Source: an uncultured Flavobacterium sp. (GTDB taxonomy: Bacteria > Bacteroidota > Bacteroidia > Flavobacteriales > Flavobacteriaceae). From it: a stretch of 64,000 bases of DNA. How positions within the stretch are numbered: the stretch's first letter is position 1; each line of letters opens with the position of its first letter. Positions 46,646 through 55,866 of this stretch are shown piece by piece. The stretch lies in assembly GCF_937967675.1 (NCBI RefSeq), contig NZ_CALBSN010000090.1, positions 1 to 64,000 of the forward strand, in the 5' to 3' direction. The notes beneath the pieces are model-generated. The model ran no database searches. It was not told the DNA's origin and saw only the letters and a list, made by a program, of their open reading frames with translations. A program made the position numbers and the translations under genes.

Positions 46646-47793
46646 AGTACAAGGATTTAACAGGTTAACTTCCTTCGTCTTTCCTTCGTGATTGCCCGAA
46701 ATGTGAATGGAAACCGAGATGCCCCACACACATTTTTGCAAAAGAAAAAAGGAAAAAAAGAAAGCCCTTTTGCCTTGTGGAGGGTTTCAAAAAAGCAAGT
46801 TTTACGGGTAAAATACTACCCTTATGCGTCTGTGGAAACGCTAAGTGGATGTGGTGGTTTTGAAAATGTATGGGTGGAGATTTTATCCGGAACCGAAGGC
46901 TTGAACTTGCTTTTTTGAATACCCGGAACAAACCTTTGGCTTCTTTTTTATCCTTTTTTTTGTAAAAATGTTTACCCAAAATGTTCTTATGAAATGAGGT
47001 TTTAGGGGTGTTCAATCGGGACTTGTGAATAAGGGTGTGTTTTTTTTTTTTTGCTAGACGACCTCGACTACGCTCGGTTTGACAATATGGTTTTGTGAAG
47101 ATGAGAAAAAAGAAAAACACACTCTTGTGATAGTTTGATTTTTGAGGATGCTTTGAAAGTGTTCAATATTCAGTTTTTAGTGTTCAGTGGAGAGTGTGAA
47201 TTGGAAATGGGAAGCATCTTCAAAAAACAATGCAAATTACGTTAGCGGTAGCGTTCCTTTTCTTTTTCGGGTGGGTGCGGCTGGGAGCGGATATTTTACA
47301 TAATAACCCTTATAACTTTCAGGGGGACTGCGTGGGGTGTTGGGAATGAATTATAAGGTTTATTATGTAATAATAGCTTGGGAGTGGTTTTTGTGTGTTT
47401 TTAGCGTTTGTTTTTGGGATTGGGTGTAAGTGGATAAAAAAAGGCGGACTGTGCGCGAGGGGTTGGGAAAACAGGGAGCCTTTTTTTATTGACTTACTTT
47501 GGGTAAAACAAGTGCTAAAAACACACAAAATACCACAGGAGCGTTGGGGAGCGTTGGACTGGGTGGGTGAAATTACATCAGCGATAGCGTGCCGATTTTT
47601 TTACATGAAATTAGCGAAATGAAGCAAACAAATAATTGATGCTAGGAATACTTGGACTAGGAGCGATTTTTGTGCAGGTGAATTAGTTAATGAGATAGGT
47701 CACTTGTACTTAAGATATTTGTTTAAAAGCTTTGTAATCTATATACTTCGGTGAATTGGTAAAATATTAGATCTTCCTAATATTACAAAATTA
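46646..47793. other. Gene-free, GC-richer stretch with hairpins
   Basis: No convincing gene was found in this 1.1 kb. Open frames at 46665-47120 and 47319-47622 overlap on both strands and have odd composition. The sequence is G-rich on the plus strand for long runs, unlike its surroundings. 47070-47093 carries the phrase CTAGACGACCTCGACTACGC, a type of intergenic phrase common in flavobacteria. 47234-47593 holds a structured unit. Confidence 0.6.
47234..47593. repeat. Structured element with flanking direct repeats and large hairpins
   Basis: 24-base direct repeats at 47234-47257 and 47570-47593 (20 of 24 identical) flank two structures. Hairpin 1: 47298-47315 pairs with 47351-47368 (17 of 18). 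Hairpin 2: 47389-47405 pairs perfectly with 47514-47530 (GCTAAAAACACACAAAA), and inside it 47434-47445 pairs perfectly with 47478-47489. Further short pairings make a long imperfect stem of about 150 bases. Confidence 0.75.
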
Positions 47794-48741
47794 TTAAGGT
47801 TTTGTATAGTTTAAAATATCAAAAGTTAACTTTGAAAATGGTCTTTTATAATAATATTGATGATTAAAATTTGTTCCATAAAGGGTTGCTCTTAATCGAC
47901 TTAATCTAGGTTTGTTTGCTAAAGGTATTTGATTACTAATAGCACTTATATAACTTATTGGGTACATTCTTTGTTTATTAAGAATATCTTTTATTATTTC
48001 TTTATGAGTTTTGTATCTTTCTAGTAAACCTATAGTTTCGATAGATTTTTTAAATTCTTCTTTGTACTTAGTTTTAATTAGAACTAGATTCAATTCTAAT
48101 TTACTTGTATCTGTAATAAAACCTGCTCCAATTGGATTTAATAGAAAAAAATAGGAATTATTAACATTGACATTAAGATGAGGATTGAAAAAATCTGCAT
48201 TTTGATTCAACTTAACAAAATTACAGGCTTTACAGCATGGCACTAGATTAAAGAATGAAATAGCAAGAAATGGATAATCTATTTTGGAATAAATATGATC
48301 CCAATCAAATGTTCTTCTAATAGGAGTTACACTTCCTCTATATCTAAATGAATATGTGAAGTTTTCGTTACAATATGGACAAGTGAAGATATCTAGATTA
48401 TCAGCTAAATACGAAGAAGAGTATTTAATACCAAGTTTTCTATTTTCATAAATACCTTGAATGAAATAATTATACAGCGTTTCGAGGTCAAAATCTGTTT
48501 TGATTATGCTTTTATCAGTTAAAGGCAGTGTGTCAAAATAAGTTTTAATTTCATATAATTTTAGAGGACTAGCTTTTAATAAATCTTCAAAATTATTGAT
48601 GATGTTTCCAAAATGTAATTTCACCAAAGCATCTATTTTTTTAGTACTATATTTTTTTGCAGTTGTATTACAATAGTCCAGAATAGATTCTGAATGAGTT
48701 TCTAAAAAAGATTTGTAATTTGAATAGTGGACACTAATCAT
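47794..48741 (-). CDS. HNH endonuclease, Septu PtuB-like
   Basis: The 315-aa protein holds a zinc HNH fold: CPYCNENF, then FDWDHIYSKIDYPFLAISFF with catalytic DxDH, and NLVPCCKACNFVKLNQN. This C-x2-C / DH / C-x2-CN..K order is that of PtuB. The gene starts 1 base after the ATPase gene ends, as in Septu (PtuA ATPase plus PtuB nuclease). In Septu the complex degrades DNA on infection. It is the last gene of the six-gene operon. Length is somewhat above usual PtuB. Confidence 0.8.
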   Translation of the reverse strand: MISVHYSNYKSFLETHSESILDYCNTTAKKYSTKKIDALVKLHFGNIINNFEDLLKASPLKLYEIKTYFDTLPLTDKSIIKTDFDLETLYNYFIQGIYENRKLGIKYSSSYLADNLDIFTCPYCNENFTYSFRYRGSVTPIRRTFDWDHIYSKIDYPFLAISFFNLVPCCKACNFVKLNQNADFFNPHLNVNVNNSYFFLLNPIGAGFITDTSKLELNLVLIKTKYKEEFKKSIETIGLLERYKTHKEIIKDILNKQRMYPISYISAISNQIPLANKPRLSRLRATLYGTNFNHQYYYKRPFSKLTFDILNYTKP

Positions 48742-48742
48742 T

Positions 48743-50623
48743 TTAATTCGTTTCTTTATTGTTATTTATATCTGTTTTGATAAACTCGTAGTATTCATCA
48801 AAATTTTTCATTTTTTGAAAATCAATCATTTTTTGAATCTCATCTCGAATTAAAGATTCTCCAATTAACTTATTGAAATTCTCAACTTCAAGTATGTTTA
48901 CAAAATCGGATTCCTCATTATTAAGAAACTTTATAGCTTGATTAATTTTATCAAAGGCAAACTCACTAATAAACTCCTTAACATAAAAACCATCATTAAA
49001 AAGTTCGAAAATATTTCCTCCAAGAGTTGGTAAGTGATTTTCTGATTTAGAAACTTTACAATAACCATTCTCATCTTTTATTAAAAATATCAGATTGTGT
49101 TTTGGAATATCAGAAACTATAAATGGAGAATGTGAGGTTATAATCATTTGAATTCCCTTATTAAACTTTTTAGCATAAAGTTGAAAGAACTGAAATAAAG
49201 TATTAATATATTTTCTCTGCCACTCAGGATGTAGATATAATTCTCCTTCATCAATACTAATGATTATATTGTCCTTATGAGAGTATTTAAATGCTTCATG
49301 AAATTCTGATAATTGGTATAAAATAGCATCTTCACCTGAACTAAAAGGTGTAATACTGTAATTTATTAGAGCTTCTGATCTGAAATCTGTTATTAAAAGT
49401 ATTTCTTTTAGAAATTTCCATAAATTCTTGTTTAAGGATAGTTCAAAATTTCCATTACCAAAAAACTCTTTAGATTCTGATATTTCAATGTTTTCAAGTA
49501 AAACATCTAGATTCTTCAATAAGTCATTTATTTTATCAATTTCATAGTTTTGTTTTTGACTTTTTTGAGTTATTAAATATTCATATATAGAATTGAAAAT
49601 ATTATCATCTAAAGAAAGTGATTCAACAAATGCTGATACATTCTTTAGATAACCAAATTCACCAGTTCGTTTAAAAAAATCATTATAGAAGGCAAAAAAT
49701 AAGTAATGAAATTTAATTCCTTTTTTAAGCTTTTCTTTAAAATTGACTTCTTCATTATATAATTTAAAACAATGCTTAGATATGTCTGCTAATCTCTTAA
49801 AATCATATTTAGAACTTTCAATCAATTTAATTGTTTCTGGGAAAATATTTTCATTGAACCATATTGTTATTTTTTCCGGAAATTTAATATCTCCTATAAT
49901 TGAAAATTGATTTTCAAAACTATCAGAAAGAAAATTGACCATTCTTTCTAATCTTTCATTCTGATATATAGATTGTAAATTGAAGCTTTCTTCTAAAAAT
50001 AAATAGGTTTCATTACCTTCCTTCTTTTTATTGTAATCTTTTAAATATTCAGAAACCTTACTAGGTGAAAGTGATTGGCGTAACTGATAATCAACCGAAC
50101 GGTTTAAAGGATTGTCTAATCCTAAGTAGTTTACGTTTTGGTTTGAACTTAAATTTGAATAAAAAATTAAATCAATTTCTTTAAAGGGATTTATGTTTTT
50201 TTTTTTGATTATTTTACCATTTTCTTCAGAGAATATTCCTTTCTCAGGAAGTGAAATGTTAATAGTTTGTTTTTTTCCAAAATGGGAAAATGTACTGACA
50301 TAATCAATTATTTCATATGAGTTATCTTCTTCATTTTCAATAATGACAACCACATTGTTTACTAATGGTTTTTCAGCAGCAATTACATTTATTAATTTTA
50401 ATAATGAACTTTTCCCTGAACCATTTATACCTATAATTCCAGATATATTTATTATTTCAGAATTACTAAATAAGTCGTAATAATCATCTGTATTCTGAAT
50501 ACTTAAATTTAAAATTCTTTTCTCTTGGTCAAAATTGAATTCGTAAGTATTTCTACCTCCAAAATTAAAACCTTGATTTTTAATTTTCATATAATCTTCA
50601 ACCCAAATTGCAGCTAATCTCAT
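48743..50623 (-). CDS. ABC-type AAA ATPase, Septu PtuA-like
   Basis: The 626-aa protein has Walker A GINGSGKSS near residue 65, an ABC-like signature FSSGEDAIL, Walker B IISIDEGELYLHPEWQ and H-loop ITSHSPFIVSDIP. A long helical insert separates the two halves, as in SMC/OLD-like defence ATPases. Directly coupled to an HNH nuclease, it fits PtuA of Septu. It probably forms a ring or dimer that holds the nuclease in check and senses phage. Other two-gene ATPase-HNH systems (such as retron-linked PtuAB) are alternatives; no reverse transcriptase gene is present. Confidence 0.8.
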   Translation of the reverse strand: MRLAAIWVEDYMKIKNQGFNFGGRNTYEFNFDQEKRILNLSIQNTDDYYDLFSNSEIINISGIIGINGSGKSSLLKLINVIAAEKPLVNNVVVIIENEEDNSYEIIDYVSTFSHFGKKQTINISLPEKGIFSEENGKIIKKKNINPFKEIDLIFYSNLSSNQNVNYLGLDNPLNRSVDYQLRQSLSPSKVSEYLKDYNKKKEGNETYLFLEESFNLQSIYQNERLERMVNFLSDSFENQFSIIGDIKFPEKITIWFNENIFPETIKLIESSKYDFKRLADISKHCFKLYNEEVNFKEKLKKGIKFHYLFFAFYNDFFKRTGEFGYLKNVSAFVESLSLDDNIFNSIYEYLITQKSQKQNYEIDKINDLLKNLDVLLENIEISESKEFFGNGNFELSLNKNLWKFLKEILLITDFRSEALINYSITPFSSGEDAILYQLSEFHEAFKYSHKDNIIISIDEGELYLHPEWQRKYINTLFQFFQLYAKKFNKGIQMIITSHSPFIVSDIPKHNLIFLIKDENGYCKVSKSENHLPTLGGNIFELFNDGFYVKEFISEFAFDKINQAIKFLNNEESDFVNILEVENFNKLIGESLIRDEIQKMIDFQKMKNFDEYYEFIKTDINNNKETN

Positions 50624-50646
50624 GTATTGTTTATTATAAGTCGTTT

Positions 50647-51408
50647 TTATGCTAACCCAGTATAACTTAATTTATCATAATATTCAGATGAGTTTAATAA
50701 AATCATCGGAGCATCAATATAAAAATCATTATTAAATCCAAATTTAAAAAATACAGCATATTTATTATGTGGTGGCAAAAAACTTTCCATGTAATCATTA
50801 AAAATTTCAACTTGAAATTTTAAAGCTGTGTTTTTTGGAATTATAATTTCATTATTTAAAATAGTGTTTACAGTTTCTCCATCTTTAGGTAATCTAATTT
50901 TGTATTTGATTGTTGGTCTAAGTAATGTTGGTATTTCAATCATTGGTCCTGATAAACCAATTGGAAGTCTTTTGTTTTTTAGTTCAATATTAGTTAGTAG
51001 AATAGTTTTGTCAGAATTATTGATAAATGTAAAATTGAATATTGGAAATAGTGATTTAAAGCTAACTGCTTCAAAAGCATTCTTGGTTTCTTTAATAGCT
51101 TCCCAACCGCAATTTTCATTATCAATGGTTACAGAAATAAATTGAATATCAGCATTTTTATTGATTAAATTATTCTTCCATTTTTTTACTTCATCTATTT
51201 GAATGTCTCCTTTTGTGATTTTAGAATGACAAATTGGGCAAAGCAAAATAAGATTATCCATTGAATTATTATTTGGGTTTTCATCAATATGATGAATTTC
51301 AAAATGTCCAACATCTTTATTTTCACAATTAGGACATTTCGAGTTTATTTCTTGTTGAAGCATTGCTCTGACTTTGTTAAGCTGAGGAATCGGAACCCTT
51401 TTTTTCAT
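50647..51408 (-). CDS. HNH protein with unrecognised C-terminal region
   Basis: The 253-aa protein starts with a compact HNH zinc finger nuclease: CPNCENKDVGHFEIHHIDEN, then NPNNNSMDNLILLCPICHSK with HH and both CxxC pairs. The C-terminal 160 residues are beta-rich (FNFTFINNSDKTILLTNIEL, TALKFQVEIFNDYMESFLPP) and not known to me. It lies 11 bases after the STAND gene and 23 before the PtuA-like gene. Its placement suggests an extra nuclease or sensor for one of these modules. Confidence 0.75.
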   Translation of the reverse strand: MKKRVPIPQLNKVRAMLQQEINSKCPNCENKDVGHFEIHHIDENPNNNSMDNLILLCPICHSKITKGDIQIDEVKKWKNNLINKNADIQFISVTIDNENCGWEAIKETKNAFEAVSFKSLFPIFNFTFINNSDKTILLTNIELKNKRLPIGLSGPMIEIPTLLRPTIKYKIRLPKDGETVNTILNNEIIIPKNTALKFQVEIFNDYMESFLPPHNKYAVFFKFGFNNDFYIDAPMILLNSSEYYDKLSYTGLA

Positions 51409-51419
51409 GTTATTATTTA

Positions 51420-54400
51420 TTAAATTGTCTTTAAAGTATCCATAACTTTATTTGAATTTAATCGTAAGTGGTCAATTTTTAGCATATCATCAAAAACAGT
51501 CAAAGCTTTTTCAATTTGTTTTTTGTTTGCATTAAAATTATTGTTTAAACTGCTATATATTGATAAAACTAATTGAACGGGCTCTGCATCATAATGCCCC
51601 CTATCTTGCACAGTTATTACTTTATTAAATTTCATATTTTTTAACAATTCTAAACATTCATTAGGATAATCTTTTGCACATTGTAACAAATACTGTAAAA
51701 AATATCTTGGTTGATTTCTGAATAATATTGTTTTAGAATATTTCTTCATAAAAGGAAGCAACTCCTCAAAATTTGAATTATTAAATTTTCTTAAAATTAA
51801 AGTTGAGTAAGAACTTGCAAAATCATCATCTATTTGATTTATAAATTCAAATAAAATATCTAGGCATTTTTCATTAATTATTTCCTTCGCAAATAGGTTT
51901 TCTTCTGCAATATGCAAAGCTTGTAATTTTGCTTTCTTACTACTATTTATAAATCTGTTATAATATTGCTTGTTTGTATCGTAACCTAATAACCAACTAT
52001 GAACAATTAAATAACTACCTTTGTCATGTAATTCTTCATTATCAATGACTTTATCCATTAATGGTAGCATATTTAAGTAGAACTTTTTATTAAAGTAGCT
52101 AGCCGATTTAAAGCAATACTTAAGTATTAAGGCGTCTTTTGTATCCGTTAGTTTAATGAAAATTTTAAAAGCTCTGTCAATATCTAAATAATTGAGATAT
52201 GCAAGGTTTAACAATATCGCAACTTTTACAGAAGTTTGTTTGTCATCGCAAGCATTTTCAACAGTAGTAAAAATAGTATCGCTAAATTGAATGTTATAAT
52301 AACAATGAATTATCCTATGAATTGCTGCACCTCTCACTGAATTTAAGCTATCAAAATGAGGGTCTGTAGGATTATTACTTTTTTCTGGATGTGGGTGATT
52401 CAATGCTAAATTAGAAAGGTATCCTAATATTTCATTATCTATAACTTTTTCCTCAATAAAGTAGCTTACGTTCCATATTGAACTCAAAGTATTTGATAAA
52501 TCGAGATTGAGCTTAATTAATTTTAAATAAAGTTCTTTAACTAATCTCGCATCGAACTTCCCTTTAATTAAGCCATCAATACCCGATGAAATATAATCTA
52601 TCGAAATATTTTGAATATCAAATAGATCCTTAACTAGAGGATAAAATTTAATCGGATCATTTGTTACCTCTTCTCTAAAACTATTAGAATGCTCACGTTT
52701 CCCACCCTTAAAACTATCGTTAAATCTATCTCTTTCATAATAATCATTAAACATTAAAAAACTTTTTTTCCAATCAATTAAAGTCATTTTTTTATATGCA
52801 CTTAATTCAAGAGGTGGACCAACAACTCCAGATGATATATTACTTCTATCTAATTGTTTTACATTAAGCTTACCAAATTTTCTAAATAATTCTTGATGAG
52901 TTCTTTTTAAAACAGGAATAGATTCCATTTCAGTCTTAGGCAAGCTATTTATAAATAAATACTTTTTCTTTCCATAGAACCCAAGTGCTGGTTTTCTTAT
53001 ATTATTACTGTCGTTGTAATAATATATATCCGCAGGGTGTTTTATTGATAAAATAATATTTGCCAATTCTAATTTTTGGCTTTCAGAAAAAATACTAAAA
53101 CTTTTAGAAATTAATTCTCTCAAGTATAGTTGGAATTTATCATCATAGCCATTAAATCCATTTTTAGAATGAATGATTTTTATGAATTCAAAGACTTCTT
53201 CTTTATATAATAATGGGATTTCTGTTAGACCTAGAATTAAAATTTTAAGATGCGAAATAGAATTTGAATCTTTATGTTTTTCATAATAGTTCTTGAAAAA
53301 CAATTTGTGTTTAGATTTAGATTTGATATATTTTATAAGCAAATTTTCAATTATATCATCCGCATTTTCTTTTATATCACTTTCAAATAATTCAGAGAAT
53401 TTTGAGTTTTTATACAATGGACTATCTTCAATATCACCCCCTTTTTCATATTTATTATTATCTACTATCTCGTCAAAAATTGAATGAAAATAAAAGAAGC
53501 ATAAATCTGGATTGATATTATTTATTTTCTCAATTAAACTACTTTGCTCATTAGTAAAGTTTATTGTAAATGAATGTTCTTCGAAACATTTTAAAATGAT
53601 TGGTTTTAATTTATCAAATACAAAGTTGGGATAATAATTGAAAATTTTTTCTAATATCTTATAATACCAAAAGTTATCTCTGTTTTTATCTTCTATATTG
53701 AAATGAAAGTATTTGTCAAATAATACTAATAATTTTTCAAAGGACCAATCATCGACATTAATCAAAAATCTATTTATAAAATTTATCTTTTCATCTGATT
53801 CAGGAAGCTTTTCAATAACATTTAGGATTACATCTAAGCCGTCTTTTCTATTATTTATAAATAAACGGAATAACAATGCTAGTCTCATTTCTTTCTGCTT
53901 CAAATAATCGTACTTAAGTGAAAGCCCTTGCTTAATAATTTTATTTAAAACTAATTTTTCATAAAAATTGATTTTCCAATCTTTTTGATAATCAAAGTAT
54001 TTCAATGGAATGTTTTGATTAACAATAAACTTTAACCACCCCAAAGAAAAAATTGAGTTTATGAAAAGTCTGGTTAAGTCAAAATCAGTCAAAATGAATT
54101 TTGATACAATATTTTTTTCTTTATTTGTGGGATTTTTTACGTCACCCAAACTTGTTATAACTAAAGTTTTAATGTGAAACCTAAACTTTGATGAAGTTAT
54201 AAGCTGAGTTATTGTTTTGCAATATTCGTCATGGTTATACTCTCTATAATATTCAGTAACCATTTTAATGATTGATCGAACATATAGACTTTGTTTATTT
54301 TCATTAATATAGTTACTTAATGATTTTTTATTTTCAACAAATTGCCTAGAAAATGTATAATCATAAAATGTTTGATGGAAAAATTGTAATTCATTGTTGT

Positions 54401-55862
54401 TCTCAATTAGCAAATGATTACTTTTTAAATAATTTATTTCTTTTGAATATTGATTTTCAAAAATATTACTGATTGTAATTTGCTGATTCTGATACATTCC
54501 GTCTGCTATTTTATACAAAACAGATTTTAATTGTAATTCACTTTTGCTGTATATCAGTTGTTTCCATAGTGCATCATATAAATCCTTCAATGACGACAAA
54601 GTATCTATATTAATCTTGCTTGGTAACCTGCAAAATATGTCTAAATGATTTGGAATCGCTAATAATTCTAAAAATTTATCAGAACAATCATTAATTCCAT
54701 ATTTCAATAAAACTTCTTGAACTTTTTCTTTAGATATTCCAGTAATTTTGATTTTTGAATATTCATTAGATTTATAAATACGCAATTCAGCATCATAGTT
54801 TAAATCGTAGCTTCTTGTAGATATCACTACTCTAACATTAGAATAGAAAGATAAATCGTATATTAATCTATTATAGGTTTGAATGAATTCCCTATTTGTT
54901 GATAATGTTTGTGAAAGCGCATCTAATTGATCAATTACAATTACTAGAGCTTTATTTTCATTTTTATAAAGCTGAACAATTTTTTCAATTGATATATTCT
55001 CTTTTTGAAATATTTTTTTTTCTAATTCAATTCTATCTGACGCATAATATTTATCTGCCTTAATACCTAGTACGTTTGTATTATTTTGTTTAAGTTTTAG
55101 TAATAAGTCTTTTAGAACTACTGTTTTACCATAACCTTTTTCTCCTTCAAGAATAAATATATTTTTTTGTTCACTAGTTAAATCATTATTAATCCAATTA
55201 TATATAGCATCTGTTTCACTTCTTTCAATATGGGTATCTGTATTTTCTCCAAAAAGAGTTGGTACATTTTCAAGATAAAAATTTGCTTTATTAATTTCTA
55301 TTTGGCTTTCATCTAAAGAAATGTTGTTCGTTATGGTTTTATGAATATCTTCAACTTTTTTATCAATATCTGCTATTTTTAAGGAATCTTCAATTTTAAA
55401 AACCTGATTATAAAGATTATGTGTTTTGAATAAATCAATTAAATCATTACCGTCTTTTAATATGATAAAATCATCCTTTAAATTGTGTTTAGACTTCATC
55501 GAATCTACCCATTCACACCACCATTTATTCTGTTTTAAATCTAAAGTTCTCGGAATACATAATATCCATTTCTCTGTTACAAATTCCCCTGAATTAATTA
55601 CAGTATTAAAAGAGTCTTTAATTTGTTGTTTTTGGGAAGAACCAAAATCTTCTAGAAAAAATTTACATTGAATGACAGAAATTGGTTCAACACCAATATT
55701 ACCAATAAAAACATCTATACCGCCATCCCCAACGGATATTTTAACTGTTTTGACATTCCTATCTTTATAAATAACATTAAACAAGGTACCACAATCCCTT
55801 TCAAACGCGGCTCTTGCTCCCTCAATATTTACATTTCTAACTTTATAGTCCTGCCAATCCAT
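51420..55862 (-). CDS. Nuclease-STAND NTPase, Avs-like
   Basis: The 1480-aa protein has three parts. Residues 1-150 form a PD-(D/E)xK nuclease-like domain (SVGDGGIDVFIGN with Asp50, then SVIQCKFF with Gln65 and Lys67). Residues about 205-520 form a STAND NTPase with Walker A LEGEKGYGKTVVL (240-247), Walker B VIVIDQLDAL (Asp311) and sensor VISTRSYDL. The remaining 900 residues are helical repeats, the usual target-binding part. This is the plan of Avs defence proteins, which bind a phage protein, oligomerise and cut DNA. Which Avs type is unclear. It follows the protease gene by 4 bases. Confidence 0.82.
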   Translation of the reverse strand: MDWQDYKVRNVNIEGARAAFERDCGTLFNVIYKDRNVKTVKISVGDGGIDVFIGNIGVEPISVIQCKFFLEDFGSSQKQQIKDSFNTVINSGEFVTEKWILCIPRTLDLKQNKWWCEWVDSMKSKHNLKDDFIILKDGNDLIDLFKTHNLYNQVFKIEDSLKIADIDKKVEDIHKTITNNISLDESQIEINKANFYLENVPTLFGENTDTHIERSETDAIYNWINNDLTSEQKNIFILEGEKGYGKTVVLKDLLLKLKQNNTNVLGIKADKYYASDRIELEKKIFQKENISIEKIVQLYKNENKALVIVIDQLDALSQTLSTNREFIQTYNRLIYDLSFYSNVRVVISTRSYDLNYDAELRIYKSNEYSKIKITGISKEKVQEVLLKYGINDCSDKFLELLAIPNHLDIFCRLPSKINIDTLSSLKDLYDALWKQLIYSKSELQLKSVLYKIADGMYQNQQITISNIFENQYSKEINYLKSNHLLIENNNELQFFHQTFYDYTFSRQFVENKKSLSNYINENKQSLYVRSIIKMVTEYYREYNHDEYCKTITQLITSSKFRFHIKTLVITSLGDVKNPTNKEKNIVSKFILTDFDLTRLFINSIFSLGWLKFIVNQNIPLKYFDYQKDWKINFYEKLVLNKIIKQGLSLKYDYLKQKEMRLALLFRLFINNRKDGLDVILNVIEKLPESDEKINFINRFLINVDDWSFEKLLVLFDKYFHFNIEDKNRDNFWYYKILEKIFNYYPNFVFDKLKPIILKCFEEHSFTINFTNEQSSLIEKINNINPDLCFFYFHSIFDEIVDNNKYEKGGDIEDSPLYKNSKFSELFESDIKENADDIIENLLIKYIKSKSKHKLFFKNYYEKHKDSNSISHLKILILGLTEIPLLYKEEVFEFIKIIHSKNGFNGYDDKFQLYLRELISKSFSIFSESQKLELANIILSIKHPADIYYYNDSNNIRKPALGFYGKKKYLFINSLPKTEMESIPVLKRTHQELFRKFGKLNVKQLDRSNISSGVVGPPLELSAYKKMTLIDWKKSFLMFNDYYERDRFNDSFKGGKREHSNSFREEVTNDPIKFYPLVKDLFDIQNISIDYISSGIDGLIKGKFDARLVKELYLKLIKLNLDLSNTLSSIWNVSYFIEEKVIDNEILGYLSNLALNHPHPEKSNNPTDPHFDSLNSVRGAAIHRIIHCYYNIQFSDTIFTTVENACDDKQTSVKVAILLNLAYLNYLDIDRAFKIFIKLTDTKDALILKYCFKSASYFNKKFYLNMLPLMDKVIDNEELHDKGSYLIVHSWLLGYDTNKQYYNRFINSSKKAKLQALHIAEENLFAKEIINEKCLDILFEFINQIDDDFASSYSTLILRKFNNSNFEELLPFMKKYSKTILFRNQPRYFLQYLLQCAKDYPNECLELLKNMKFNKVITVQDRGHYDAEPVQLVLSIYSSLNNNFNANKKQIEKALTVFDDMLKIDHLRLNSNKVMDTLKTI

Positions 55863-55866
55863 AATT

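Noticed and set aside
46665..47120. 151-codon minus-strand open frame before the DUF6943-like gene
   Set aside because: Low-complexity Lys/Phe-rich translation, contains a common intergenic phrase, and overlaps another frame; no domain or start signal supports it.
47319..47622. Two overlapping short open frames on opposite strands
   Set aside because: They lie across the large hairpins of the structured element and mirror each other, as expected for inverted repeats.
47234..50623. Retron: structured RNA next to PtuA/PtuB-like genes
   Set aside because: No reverse transcriptase gene is present anywhere in the window, so a retron is not supported, although the hairpin remains unexplained.
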